The notes: generated by a model not told the origin, from the sequence alone. A stretch of 64,000 nucleotides of DNA from Chryseobacterium lathyri (GCF_003290185.1 NZ_QNFY01000003.1:248001-312000), one strand, 5' to 3'; positions 23,027-31,532 are shown, numbered from the stretch's first letter. Program-made: numbers and translations.

Positions 23027-23992
23027 TTATTTTGAAATCAGTTTTACAATTTCAAGAGCAACCTTTAAAGCTTCCGTTCCGTCTTCCAGGGAAACTTCCA
23101 CATTTTTACCGTCAGTGATGGCATCTGCAAAAGAATTTAATTCATCAAGAATTGCATTATTAGGCTGGATGTCCGGATATTCAAATAAGATCTGATTCTT
23201 TTCTCCATCAGCATTTTCAATGATCATGTCAAAAGGAGTAGGGTTTTTAGGAGCATCCTTCATTCGGATCACCTCTGCTTTCTTTTCCAGGAAGTCTACA
23301 GAAATATATGCGTCTTTCTGGAAAAAACGGCTTTTTCTCATCGCTTTCATAGAGATTCTGGAAGTCGTAAGGTTCGCTACGCAGCCATTTTCAAATTCTA
23401 TTCTGGCGTTTGCAATATCCGGGGTCTTGCTTACCACACAAACACCGCTTGCATGAATATTTTTAACCTTCGATTTGGCCATGCTCAGTAAAATATCCAG
23501 ATCATGGATCATAAGGTCCAGTACTACAGAAACATCCGTCCCTCTGGGATTGAATTCTGCCAGCCTGTGGATCTCAATAAACATTGGATTTTTAATGTAT
23601 TCTTTAGTGGCAATAAAAGCGGGATTGTATCTTTCAACATGTCCAACCTGTGCCTTAATACCATTTTCCTGGCACTTATGAAGAATTTCTTCCGCCTGCT
23701 CAAGCGTTTGGGTTACCGGTTTTTCAATGAAAAAATGAAGACCTTTTTCAATTGCTTTTAGGGCATAATCATAATGATAGACTGTGGGAGTCACAATATC
23801 CAGCATATCGATCTGTTCAAGAAGTTCATCAAAATTTTCAAAATATTTATACCCGAATTCAGCTTCTATTTTTTTTCCGTTTTCAGGATCTTTATCATGG
23901 AAACCTACCAGCTCGTACTTATCTGACTGGTTAAGAAGTCGTAAATGGATCTTCCCCAGATGTCCGGCACCTACCAAACCTGCTTTTAACAT
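23027..23992 (-). CDS. Gfo/Idh/MocA-family oxidoreductase
   Basis: 321 residues. The N-terminal NAD(P)-binding motif is GLVGAGHLGKIHLRLL, followed by HFFIEKPVTQTLEQAEEIL, the characteristic EKP motif with the Lys, and a C-terminal alpha/beta domain that begins around ARIEFENGCVANLTTSR. Family members act on sugars, inositols or biliverdin. The HDLDILLSM segment is the likely catalytic region. The substrate is unknown; it lies alone between the GH5 gene and divergent pcm. A TATCTTTA element on the minus strand near 24025 may be its -7 box. Confidence 0.88.
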   Translation of the reverse strand: MLKAGLVGAGHLGKIHLRLLNQSDKYELVGFHDKDPENGKKIEAEFGYKYFENFDELLEQIDMLDIVTPTVYHYDYALKAIEKGLHFFIEKPVTQTLEQAEEILHKCQENGIKAQVGHVERYNPAFIATKEYIKNPMFIEIHRLAEFNPRGTDVSVVLDLMIHDLDILLSMAKSKVKNIHASGVCVVSKTPDIANARIEFENGCVANLTTSRISMKAMRKSRFFQKDAYISVDFLEKKAEVIRMKDAPKNPTPFDMIIENADGEKNQILFEYPDIQPNNAILDELNSFADAITDGKNVEVSLEDGTEALKVALEIVKLISK

Positions 23993-24056
23993 AGATTTTT
24001 TTAATTTTTGTAAAGATAAGAATTTTAGGTATTAAGAAATACCCTGTCGCTTTTAG

Positions 24057-24088
24057 GTTGATAAGTATGGATAGTTTTTTTACTTTTG
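24057..24088 (+). promoter_or_regulatory. Promoter of pcm
   Basis: GTTG (24057-24060), a 20-base spacer and TACTTTTG (24081-24088) fit the Bacteroidota pattern. A transcript starting near 24095 excludes the in-frame ATG at 24058 and supports a start at 24130 or 24133. Confidence 0.6.
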
Positions 24089-24129
24089 CAGGAACTACTA
24101 CCTGTAACCTAATAACTATTATCTTACTA

Positions 24130-24783
24130 ATGATGCATGATTCGTTTGTACATAAAGGAAAAAGAAAGATTCTGGTCGAATATTTAAGACATAAGATAGG
24201 AATCTCGGATGAAAATGTACTTTCGGCTATGAGTAACGTTCCGAGACATCTTTTTATCGAAAGTATTTTTGAGGATTTTGCTTATGAAGACCGCGCTTTT
24301 CCGATTTTGTCACATCAGACCATTTCCCATCCCTCAACGGTAGCGGAACAATCCGAACTGCTGCAGGTAAAACCGGGCGAAAAAGTTCTGGAAATCGGAA
24401 CCGGATGCGGGTATCAGACTGCTGTTCTGATCGCTATGAAAGCCTTGGTCTATACCGTGGAAAGGCAGAAAGATCTTTTTGATTTCTCAAAGAAAAAATT
24501 CCGTGAGCTTCATCTGAATCCAAAATTTCAGAGTTTTGGGGATGGTTTTGCCGGGCTTCCTACTTTTGCACCTTTTGATAAGATTATTGTTACCTGTGGA
24601 GCTTCGGTTTTGCCCACAGAATTATTAAAACAGCTGAATGTAGGTGGAAAAATGGTTATTCCGTTAGGCCCTACCGATGAACAGATCCTGTACAGATTTA
24701 CAAAAACTGCTCCTACACAATTCGAAAAAGAAGAATTCGGAGCTTATAAATTTGTTCCGATGTTGGGAGATACGAATCATTAA
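24130..24783 (+). CDS. pcm: Protein-L-isoaspartate O-methyltransferase
   Basis: 217 residues from the first of two adjacent Met codons (MMHDSFVHKGKRK). It methylates isoaspartyl residues in damaged proteins with S-adenosylmethionine, starting their repair. The SAM-binding motif is KVLEIGTGCGYQTAVL, preceded by HQTISHPSTVAEQ, a Pcm-specific block, and followed by GFAGLPTFAPFDKIIVTCGA. The frame runs upstream to 24058, but a promoter lies in that extension and the extra residues fit no conserved part. The gene is divergent from the oxidoreductase gene. Confidence 0.92.
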   Translation: MMHDSFVHKGKRKILVEYLRHKIGISDENVLSAMSNVPRHLFIESIFEDFAYEDRAFPILSHQTISHPSTVAEQSELLQVKPGEKVLEIGTGCGYQTAVLIAMKALVYTVERQKDLFDFSKKKFRELHLNPKFQSFGDGFAGLPTFAPFDKIIVTCGASVLPTELLKQLNVGGKMVIPLGPTDEQILYRFTKTAPTQFEKEEFGAYKFVPMLGDTNH

Positions 24784-24797
24784 CGTGATTTTTTTAT

Positions 24798-24918
24798 AAC
24801 CACAAAAGGCAAAAAAGTTTTAATTTCAATTAAACACTTCATAAAACTTAAGTGTGCTTCATAGGCGCAAAGTATTTAACTTTAAAATAACTAAAGTGTT
24901 TAAAAGACTTTTGTGGTT
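24798..24918. repeat. Intergenic inverted repeat element
   Basis: The outer arms AACCACAAAAG (24798-24808) and CTTTTGTGGTT (24908-24918) are perfect complements. An inner pair, AAACACTT (24832-24839) and AAGTGTTT (24894-24901), nests inside, with an AAACTTAAGTGTGCTTCATA centre. It fills most of the 229-base gap between pcm and the next gene. I recall related AT-rich CACAAAAG elements between genes in flavobacterial genomes; copy number here cannot be checked. It could be a REP/MITE-like element or a transcript-end structure. Confidence 0.55.
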
Positions 24919-25012
24919 AAAAAGAAACTTCGGTTTTTTAATAAACTTTAAGACTGCTTCGGAACAGTAATTGGATTCAATTTGTAACCTAATCACTTAA
25001 ATTTTTATTATT

Positions 25013-25276
25013 ATGGATACGAATAGATTTAAATCTTCACACGATTTCAGTAATATTCAGAAAAACCTGCATAATAATCCCGGATATCACGCAGAGAGCT
25101 ATTCCCAGCAGGTAAAGGATTATATGAATGATATGAAAATTAAGAACCAGGAAGCAACCAAGCAGGGATTTATAGCTCATGCACAGAAATCGGCAAAGGA
25201 TGTTTGGGAAGAGATTCAGGAAATGGCTTCTCAGGCCTGGGACAAAAGCCAGAACCAATCAGATGAAGACCAATAA
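25013..25276 (+). CDS. Hypothetical small protein, helical
   Basis: 87 residues, no signal or membrane segment. The sequence is hydrophilic and likely alpha-helical (SYSQQVKDYMNDMKIKNQEA, then DVWEEIQEMASQAWDKSQ), ending in an acidic tail (SDEDQ). The Met start is preceded by an AT-rich leader and followed by a good terminator, which supports a real gene. I recognise no family. Confidence 0.65.
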   Translation: MDTNRFKSSHDFSNIQKNLHNNPGYHAESYSQQVKDYMNDMKIKNQEATKQGFIAHAQKSAKDVWEEIQEMASQAWDKSQNQSDEDQ

Positions 25277-25298
25277 TTTTTAATATTAAAGTTAAAGA

Positions 25299-25330
25299 AC
25301 CTCACTTTTTAACAGGAGTGAGGTTTTTTA
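25299..25330 (+). terminator. Rho-independent terminator
   Basis: AACCTCACT pairs with AGTGAGGTT around a ten-base loop, then a T run. Confidence 0.85.
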
Positions 25331-25367
25331 TTTGAAAGTTCTAAGCACAATAAATACAAAATAAAGA

Positions 25368-26351
25368 ATGAAAGTATTTGTAAACAAAAGAATTCCGGAA
25401 GTGGGGATCAATATCTTGAAAGAAGCCGGACTCGACGTTTTTATTCCGGAACATGAAAACCTTTCCCATGAAGAATGGTTGATCTACTGCCAGAACCACG
25501 ATGCCATTTTAAGTGTGGGTGGGGAATTTAAATACGACAAAGATTTTTTTGATCAGTGTCCCAACATAAAAACGATTGCTTTATACTCCGTAGGTTTTGA
25601 TCATGTGGATATTAAAGAAGCAAACCGCAGGAATATTCCTGTAGGAAATACACCGGATGTCCTCAGTAAAGCCACGTCTGATATCGCTTTTCTGCTGATG
25701 CAGTCTGTGGCAAGACGAGCGAGCTATAATTTTCAGAAAGTGAAAGATGGCAACTGGGGAGATTTTGACCCGTTGCATGCTTTGGGGCAGGAATTATACG
25801 GGAAAACTTTAGGAATTATGGGGTTGGGAAGGATAGGTTTTGAAATGGCCGAAAAGTCGTATAAAGCTTTTGATATGAAGATCATTTACCACAACCGGAA
25901 CCGTAATGAAGAAGCAGAAAAAAAACTGAATGCCACTTATGTTTCTTTCGAAGAACTTCTTGAACAGTCGGATGTACTGAGTGTCCACGCCAATTTTACC
26001 CCTGAGCAGAAGGATCTCTTTAACAGACCTGTATTTGAAAAAATGAAATCCAATGTCATTTTCATCAATACAGCCAGAGGTGGTTTCCAAAATGAAAAAG
26101 ATCTGTATGAAGCATTGATTTCAAAACAAATCTGGGGAGCAGGTCTGGATGTAACCAATCCTGAACCCATGTCCAAGGAAAGTCCGCTTTTGGAACTTTC
26201 CAATGTCTGTGTACTGCCACACATAGGTTCAGCAACCATAGAAGCAAGAACCGGAATGGCAAAGATGGCCGCTGAAAATATGGTCGCCTTCTCCAAGGGT
26301 GAAAAAATTCCTTATTGTGCCAATCCTGAAGTATATTCTAAGAATTCCTGA
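25368..26351 (+). CDS. D-isomer-specific 2-hydroxyacid dehydrogenase
   Basis: 327 residues. NAD(P)-binding motif LGIMGLGRIGFEMAEKS near residue 150; the catalytic Arg is in NTARGGFQNE, the Glu in the NPEPMSKES area, and the His in LPHIGSAT. It is of the glyoxylate/hydroxypyruvate reductase or gluconate 2-dehydrogenase type (reduces 2-oxoacids to D-2-hydroxyacids); the exact substrate cannot be read. The start MKVFVNKRIPEVGINILKEAG is usual for the family. Genes on both sides are unrelated. Confidence 0.92.
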   Translation: MKVFVNKRIPEVGINILKEAGLDVFIPEHENLSHEEWLIYCQNHDAILSVGGEFKYDKDFFDQCPNIKTIALYSVGFDHVDIKEANRRNIPVGNTPDVLSKATSDIAFLLMQSVARRASYNFQKVKDGNWGDFDPLHALGQELYGKTLGIMGLGRIGFEMAEKSYKAFDMKIIYHNRNRNEEAEKKLNATYVSFEELLEQSDVLSVHANFTPEQKDLFNRPVFEKMKSNVIFINTARGGFQNEKDLYEALISKQIWGAGLDVTNPEPMSKESPLLELSNVCVLPHIGSATIEARTGMAKMAAENMVAFSKGEKIPYCANPEVYSKNS

Positions 26352-26403
26352 CAGCTTGGACTTATTTTTGATTTGTATACATAAATCCTAAATACAAAAT
26401 ATT

Positions 26404-26694
26404 ATGATACCAGAGAACAATACCAATGAACAGAACAGAAAGTTAGAGGAAATGGATTACAATCCGAATGAAGATATATTTAATCAGGAACCGCATATCC
26501 CGCTCGATGGTGACGGAAATCCAATCCTGAATGAAGAAGATGATGATAAAATAGACAAAGGACTTGACATTCCGGGAATCGAAGATGATGACGATATGGA
26601 AGAAATAGGATCTGAGGATGAAGAAAATAATTACTGGAGCCGAAGCGATAACGAAGATGACCATGAGGAAGAAAATGATGATGTGTTAACTTAA
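26404..26694 (+). CDS. Very acidic hypothetical protein
   Basis: 96 residues. Asp and Glu dominate, with runs such as NEEDDDKIDKGLDIPGIEDD and a closing NEDDHEEENDDVLT. It has no signal peptide and is probably disordered. A TATTTTTG element at 26363 may be its promoter and a terminator follows at 26718, so it appears to be a single-gene unit. Similar low-complexity acidic proteins occur in Chryseobacterium and relatives with no known role. Confidence 0.65.
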   Translation: MIPENNTNEQNRKLEEMDYNPNEDIFNQEPHIPLDGDGNPILNEEDDDKIDKGLDIPGIEDDDDMEEIGSEDEENNYWSRSDNEDDHEEENDDVLT

Positions 26695-26717
26695 TTTGTG
26701 CCCTGTACAATAAACTG

Positions 26718-26750
26718 ACCTTACTGATTTTCAGTGAGGTTTTGTTATTT
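26718..26750 (+). terminator. Rho-independent terminator
   Basis: ACCTTACTGA pairs with TCAGTGAGGT (one T-G pair) around TTT, followed by TTTGTTATTT. Confidence 0.75.
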
Positions 26751-26779
26751 TTGGAAGCCACTTGTTTTCCCTGGAATAT

Positions 26780-26803
26780 TTTCCCCTCCCTTTTGAGGGG
26801 AAA
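26780..26803. other. Perfect short hairpin in the gap before hutU
   Basis: TTTCCCCTC pairs with GAGGGGAAA around CCTTTT. The 241 bases between the preceding terminator and hutU hold no gene I can support; the rest is AT-rich with C-rich patches. Confidence 0.5.
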
Positions 26804-26991
26804 CCTTTCTCCAAATTATAAACAAAGGTCGCAGCTTATATTTTATGTCTTACAAATCATCTGTAAGCATTTTGCCTTATTAGCCATTTTATCATTTCGC
26901 CCTTTTCGCCTTTTATTTGCCTATATTTTCTAATTTGAATATCTTTAAAACTTCAAACATTGATTCTAAACATTGAACTTTAAATAGCAAT

Positions 26992-28977
26992 ATGACATTT
27001 CAAGAACAGATACAACAGGGGATTCCTGATCAGCTGCCACAGCCTAAACCATACGAGACCAATATCAACCATGCACCGAAGCGTAAAGAGATTTTAGGGG
27101 AAGAAGAGAAAAAGCTTGCGCTGAAAAATGCTCTGCGTTATTTCGAGCCTAAGTTTCATGCAGAATTACTGCCTGAATTCAAAGAAGAACTGGAAAAATA
27201 CGGCAGGATTTATATGTACCGTTTCCGTCCTGATTATGAGATGAAGGCAAGGGCAATTGAGGAATATCCCGGAAAATCTGAGCAGGCAAAAGCCATTATG
27301 CTGATGATCCAGAATAACCTTGATTATGCGGTGGCACAGCATCCTCATGAGCTGATTACTTATGGAGGAAACGGAGCTGTATTTTCCAACTGGGCACAGT
27401 ATCTTTTAACGATGAAATATCTGTCGGAAATGACAGATGAGCAGACTTTAACCATGTACTCAGGGCATCCGATGGGACTTTTCCCTTCGCATAAAGATGC
27501 ACCGAGAGTGGTAGTCACCAACGGAATGATGATCCCAAACTATTCCAAGCCGGATGACTGGGAGAAATTCAATGCTCTGGGCGTTACGCAGTACGGGCAG
27601 ATGACGGCAGGAAGCTATATGTATATTGGTCCGCAGGGAATTGTTCACGGAACAACCATCACTGTTCTGAATGCCTTCAGAAAGATTAAAAAAGAACCGA
27701 AAGGAGGACTTTTTGTAACCTCAGGATTGGGAGGAATGAGTGGAGCACAGCCTAAAGCAGGAAATATTGCCGGTTGTATCACAGTATGTGCCGAAGTGAA
27801 TCCGAAAATCACCAGGATCCGCCACGATCAGAAATGGGTAAACGAAATCCATGAAAATCTGGATGCTTTGGTAGAAAGGGTACAGAAAGCTCAGGAAGAT
27901 AAGGAAACAGTTTCACTGGCCTACCTTGGAAACATAGTTGAGGTTTGGGAGAAATTTGATGAGAAAAATTTGAAAATCGACATAGGATCAGACCAGACAT
28001 CACTTCATAATCCTTGGGCAGGCGGATATTATCCGGCTGGACAAAGTTTCGAGGAATCAAACAGGATGATGGCTGAAGAACCTGAACTGTTTAAAGAAAA
28101 AGTCCAGGAAACTTTAAGAAGACATGCCACAGCTATCAATAAGCATACCCAGAAAGGAACCTATTTCTTTGATTATGGAAATGCCTTTTTACTCGAAGCT
28201 TCAAGAGCAGGAGCGGATGTAATGGCAGAAAATCCAAGCCTTGGAAGAGAATTCAAATATCCTAGCTATGTTCAGGATATTATGGGGCCTATGTGTTTCG
28301 ATTACGGTTTCGGGCCGTTCCGTTGGGTATGTACCAGCGGAAAGCCGGAAGACCTGCAGAAAACAGATGATATTGCATGTGCTGTTTTGGAAGAAATGGT
28401 AAAAAATTCTCCCGAAGAAATCCAGCAGCAGATGAAAGACAATATCCAGTGGATCAAAGGTGCTCAGGAAAACAAGCTGGTAGTCGGTTCCCAGGCGAGA
28501 ATCCTGTATGCAGATGCAGAGGGAAGAATGAAGATCGCCGAAGCATTTAACAATGCAATTAAGAACGGAGAAATCGGTCCTGTAGTTTTAGGAAGGGATC
28601 ACCATGATGTTTCCGGTACAGATTCGCCTTACAGGGAGACTTCCAATATCTATGACGGTTCAAGATTTACCGCAGATATGGCCATCCACAACGTGATTGG
28701 CGACAGTTTCCGTGGCGCGACTTGGGTGTCTATCCATAACGGCGGCGGAGTAGGCTGGGGCGAAGTCATTAACGGTGGTTTCGGAATGCTGCTGGACGGA
28801 AGTTCAGAAGCCGACAGAAGACTGAAATCTATGCTTTTCTGGGACGTAAACAACGGAATTTCCAGAAGAAGCTGGGCTAGAAATGAAGGCGCTGTTTTCG
28901 CTATTAAAAGAGCGATGGAAGCAGAACCAAATTTGAAAGTAACGCTTCCGAATTTTGTAGATGAGGGTTTGTTTTAA
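26992..28977 (+). CDS. hutU: Urocanate hydratase
   Basis: 661 residues, longer than the 550-residue E. coli/Pseudomonas type but of the length I associate with Bacteroidota. It converts urocanate to imidazolonepropionate in histidine degradation, using bound NAD+. Conserved parts: TYGGNGAVFSNWAQY, YSGHPMGLFPSH, GLGGMSGAQPKAGNIAG (dinucleotide binding), and SIHNGGGVGWGEVINGG with GMLLDGSSEAD. The other hut genes are not in this window. The 3' side has a perfect hairpin shared with the leftward pseudogene. Confidence 0.95.
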   Translation: MTFQEQIQQGIPDQLPQPKPYETNINHAPKRKEILGEEEKKLALKNALRYFEPKFHAELLPEFKEELEKYGRIYMYRFRPDYEMKARAIEEYPGKSEQAKAIMLMIQNNLDYAVAQHPHELITYGGNGAVFSNWAQYLLTMKYLSEMTDEQTLTMYSGHPMGLFPSHKDAPRVVVTNGMMIPNYSKPDDWEKFNALGVTQYGQMTAGSYMYIGPQGIVHGTTITVLNAFRKIKKEPKGGLFVTSGLGGMSGAQPKAGNIAGCITVCAEVNPKITRIRHDQKWVNEIHENLDALVERVQKAQEDKETVSLAYLGNIVEVWEKFDEKNLKIDIGSDQTSLHNPWAGGYYPAGQSFEESNRMMAEEPELFKEKVQETLRRHATAINKHTQKGTYFFDYGNAFLLEASRAGADVMAENPSLGREFKYPSYVQDIMGPMCFDYGFGPFRWVCTSGKPEDLQKTDDIACAVLEEMVKNSPEEIQQQMKDNIQWIKGAQENKLVVGSQARILYADAEGRMKIAEAFNNAIKNGEIGPVVLGRDHHDVSGTDSPYRETSNIYDGSRFTADMAIHNVIGDSFRGATWVSIHNGGGVGWGEVINGGFGMLLDGSSEADRRLKSMLFWDVNNGISRRSWARNEGAVFAIKRAMEAEPNLKVTLPNFVDEGLF

Positions 28978-28994
28978 AATTTTTTAGATATGGA

Positions 28995-29018
28995 AAAACC
29001 TGCCGTGAGGCAGGTTTT
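28995..29018. terminator. Bidirectional terminator after hutU
   Basis: AAAACCTGCC pairs with GGCAGGTTTT around GTGA; it separates hutU from the convergent pseudogene. Confidence 0.85.
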
Positions 29019-29021
29019 AAT

Positions 29022-29531
29022 TTATTTATCTAACTGTAAAATTTGAAAATTTACTCCTAGATTTCTCATGTTTTTAGAGAGATCAATTAGTGTGAATTTA
29101 GCAATATTTGAATTGAATTTACTTATGTCATTTACTAAACTACGTTTACTGGTAGACGTATCTAATACTGCTAGTACAAAAATAATTTTTTTGTTTTTTA
29201 TACTATTAATGAACATTTCTTTAGTTAATTTTCCAAATTGTGTCTTTGCTTTTTTATAATATGGTGATTCACCATTATTATTAACGACTAAAGAATAAAG
29301 ACCATCAAGATATTTATAATTATTTTTTACATCTTCAATAGTTTTTCTCGCTGAAATATAGACTTGATTACATAGATCACGCATTGAGTTATCAAATCCC
29401 TTTTTGATATGATAAAAATAGATTTCATTTTTTTCGATTTTTAAAATGTCACAAGCTTCTATATTTTGATAAGTAAAAGTATCAAAAACATAAGTATTTG
29501 CCTTTCCTATATAACTTGAATTATAATCATT
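29022..29531 (-). pseudogene. 3' remnant of a TIGR04141/DUF6119-family gene
   Basis: The open frame runs from a stop at 29532-29534 to the end at 29022, about 169 codons. The first Met is internal (29384), yet the codons upstream of it are plainly coding: YVFDTFTYQNIEACDIL, then FYHIKKGFDNSMRDLCNQ and VYISARKTIEDVKNNY. This matches the C-terminal third of the sporadically distributed TIGR04141 proteins as I recall them. The N-terminal two-thirds and the start codon are missing, and no trace of them appears at the far prophage end. The stretch is more AT-rich than its neighbours, as defence-island genes often are. Confidence 0.75.
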
Positions 29532-29603
29532 TTACAACCAACAATTCCAAAAAGCCGGAAGGCCCTTTCCAAATTGCCGAAAAAAGTATAAATTCAAAGA
29601 TAT

Positions 29604-29631
29604 AAAAAAGCAGCCACTTAGTTGTGGCTGT
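29604..29631. terminator. Hairpin overlapping the end of the formyltransferase gene
   Basis: GCAGCCAC (29610-29617) pairs with GTGGCTGT (29624-29631); read on the minus strand it overlaps the stop codon and is followed by a T run, marking the end of the left phage arm. Confidence 0.75.
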
Positions 29632-30274
29632 TTTCATATCCGATCATTAGCAGATCGGGTCGGTAAATATCTTTGACATTGGTATCCGGTTCAAATGTGC
29701 TAAACCTTTTATCTTGCGGTTTACGCATGATGACTCCGTTTAAGATGTCGTTAAGGGCTGTTTCAAAGAGTTTCAGCCCCATCGGGAGTAATGTATCACG
29801 CCAAAGGCTGACAGCCGATTTTTGAGGGCTTAAATGAAATTCCGGAGGTATCCAGCACCAATCCTGATAAGCAATGTCACCACGGTCAATTCCTGCATTC
29901 AGCCAGAAAATCGTCCCTCCAGTTACGGATTCCTTCATCCTGATAGCCCATTCAATAGACGAACGGCCCCTATGTCTTGGTAACAATGAAGGATGATAGC
30001 CAAGCCATCCCAAACGGGGAATAAATCTTGTTTTCTTTCCGATATAATCGAATGAATGCGCTGTAATACCTAAATCACAGTCCGGCATATTATCTGCGCT
30101 GAGACTACCTGCCGGTATGATTGGTATGTTCCAACGCCGAGCAGCCCTACCAATATATTTATCATCCAATGGGCAACAAACGCCGATAACTTCAATATTT
30201 AATTTCTGACAAAGCCTGAAAACCTCTTCTCCGAAAAACTTCTGTCCCGATATAAAAACTTTAAATTTCTTCAT
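29618..30274 (-). CDS. Formyltransferase-like protein of the phage modification module
   Basis: 218 residues. It has the Fmt/PurN hydrolase fold: N-terminal VFISGQKFFGEEVFRL, then GYHPSLLPRHRGRSSIEWAI and GGTIFWLNAGIDRGDIA, which carry the His and Asp of the usual Asn-His-Asp catalytic set. The Asn (NxH in Fmt and PurN) is replaced by Gly here (GYH), so catalysis, cofactor or substrate may differ. It overlaps the end of the GNAT frame by 14 bases, implying coupled translation. It is not purN or fmt of the host by context; a role in modifying a base or a small precursor with the neighbouring GNAT is inferred. Confidence 0.75.
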   Translation of the reverse strand: MKKFKVFISGQKFFGEEVFRLCQKLNIEVIGVCCPLDDKYIGRAARRWNIPIIPAGSLSADNMPDCDLGITAHSFDYIGKKTRFIPRLGWLGYHPSLLPRHRGRSSIEWAIRMKESVTGGTIFWLNAGIDRGDIAYQDWCWIPPEFHLSPQKSAVSLWRDTLLPMGLKLFETALNDILNGVIMRKPQDKRFSTFEPDTNVKDIYRPDLLMIGYENSHN

Positions 30275-31396
30275 TTCCTATATATTTAAATCCCTGTACC
30301 GCCCTAAAATGACCGCCATAGCCTCCGGTTGTTGTTTTTTTGCCGTTATCAAAACCCTTAGCTGTATTTTGAAGTGACTTTATGCTTCGTGCCTTATTAT
30401 CCCCGGTAAGTTTTGCCGATACCTGTTTCCACTTTTTAGAATTTCTCATATATCCGCAAAGCTGAGGGTGTGATGTGTGAAAATAAGTTGGATATTTTCT
30501 TTCACATCTTCCCTTGCCTTCCAAATGATACTGCATAATTTCATTTAAAAAGGCGGTGCCCACTCCGGCTCCCTGCCATTCCGGCATTACAACCAAACGG
30601 GTTGCGCGATATCCCCCTGAAGGAAAGAAGGGGCAAACAGCAACGTGACAAACTAACTCACCATCTACGGTTCCGACAAAATATTCTGCACAGGGTGGAT
30701 GTTTTAAATCTAAATAATAATGCTGTTTAAAAAACTTCCAGTAACTTCCGTTGACCTTCCAAATGTCGAGTTTAACAGGAGGCCGTTTTGAGGCTTTTTT
30801 TTTACTTCACCTGTCCGGGTATCATAAACCCAATCAGGTTGCAGCCATTCGACAATATCATAATGGCATGATAAAAGTACAATCTGTTTTCCTTTCGTTT
30901 TTCGCCATGCTTTGGAAAATGCAGATGCCCCGATTTTGGCAATCTGCCTATCCACGACTGAGGTAAATTCATCAATAACAGCTTTATCCGGAGCCTCACA
31001 AATAAGACGGGCAAGGCCGGCGCGGAACTGCTCCCCATTACTCAGAACTTTGAAAGGACGAAGCCAAGCCGGAACATCACCCAGTCCAACGGCCGACAAT
31101 GCACTCGTTACTGTATTCATATCTAAGTCCGGCGCGATGTCTTCAATAATCGGAAGTTCAGGATTCCAACCTTTGGCAAGGTTTACGATTTCATTTTCCC
31201 AAATTTGACTGCCTATTGATGTTTTGCCGCTTCCTGAAGGACCAACGATAAGCCCAATTTGCCACCCTTCATCCTCAATCGGAAGATCGGCAATATGCTG
31301 CCAGTTGTGGCCGCTTTCAGCATTAAATAAACTTTTTACTTTTTCTGACCTGAACGAATTAAAATTTTTACAGGTATGTTTTACTTCTATTTTCAT
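30261..31396 (-). CDS. ABC ATPase-GNAT fusion, joined by a -1 frameshift
   Basis: The zero frame (31396-30710) encodes a soluble ABC ATPase: Walker A VGPSGSGKTS, signature LSNGEQFRAGLARL, Walker B DKAVIDEFTS and a switch His in LLSCHYDI. From an A9 run (30795-30803) the -1 frame is open for about 180 codons and encodes a GNAT acetyltransferase: KLDIWKVNGSYWKFF, FVGTVDGELVCHVAVCPFFP, motif A VVMPEWQGAGVGTAFL, then HTSHPQLCGYMRNSKKW. The -1 frame has no plausible start and opens just before the run, so the two parts form one product, as in ABC-GNAT proteins I recall from other phages. The zero frame alone would give a 228-residue ATPase. Mom-like DNA modification is a guess. Confidence 0.8.
30794..30814 (-). 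promoter_or_regulatory. Putative programmed -1 frameshift site
   Basis: On the minus strand, zero-frame codons are GTA AAA AAA AAG, containing the dnaX-type heptamer A AAA AAG. Slipping back one base continues as AAA GCC TCA into the GNAT frame. AGGTG, a Shine-Dalgarno-like stimulator, lies a few bases upstream, and GGCCTCC downstream can pair with GGAAGGTC (one bulge, one wobble). A real indel or a homopolymer sequencing error would look the same. Confidence 0.65.
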
Positions 31397-31521
31397 ACGG
31401 ATACTACTTTTAAATTTTTAAATCCCATTTCTTTAAGTTTGTCGAAGAGTTCCTTTTGCTCTTTTTCGCTGTCTACCTTAATGATAACAGCATGCTGCTC
31501 TTTGTATTTAAATTCTGCCAT
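31393..31521 (-). CDS. 42-residue protein coupled to the ABC-GNAT gene
   Basis: A frame of 42 codons starting MAEFKYKEQHAVIIKV and ending FKNLKVVSV. Its stop overlaps the ATG of the ABC ATPase (ATGA), a translational-coupling arrangement that supports a real gene. It is charged (many Lys and Glu), without membrane segment or cysteine. The short beta-alpha-beta pattern (AVIIKV, helix, LKVVSV) suggests a small folded partner. It matches no family I know. Confidence 0.65.
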   Translation of the reverse strand: MAEFKYKEQHAVIIKVDSEKEQKELFDKLKEMGFKNLKVVSV

Positions 31522-31532
31522 ATACTTTGTTT

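Noticed and set aside
24058..24129. An earlier start for pcm
   Set aside because: A promoter-like TACTTTTG box sits inside this stretch, and the family normally begins close to the HDSFVHKGKRK segment.
30261..30596. A free-standing GNAT gene starting at a TTG at 30596
   Set aside because: The same frame is open and clearly coding far upstream of that codon (VGTVDGELVCHVAVCPFF and more) back to the A9 run, so a start in the middle of the domain makes no sense.
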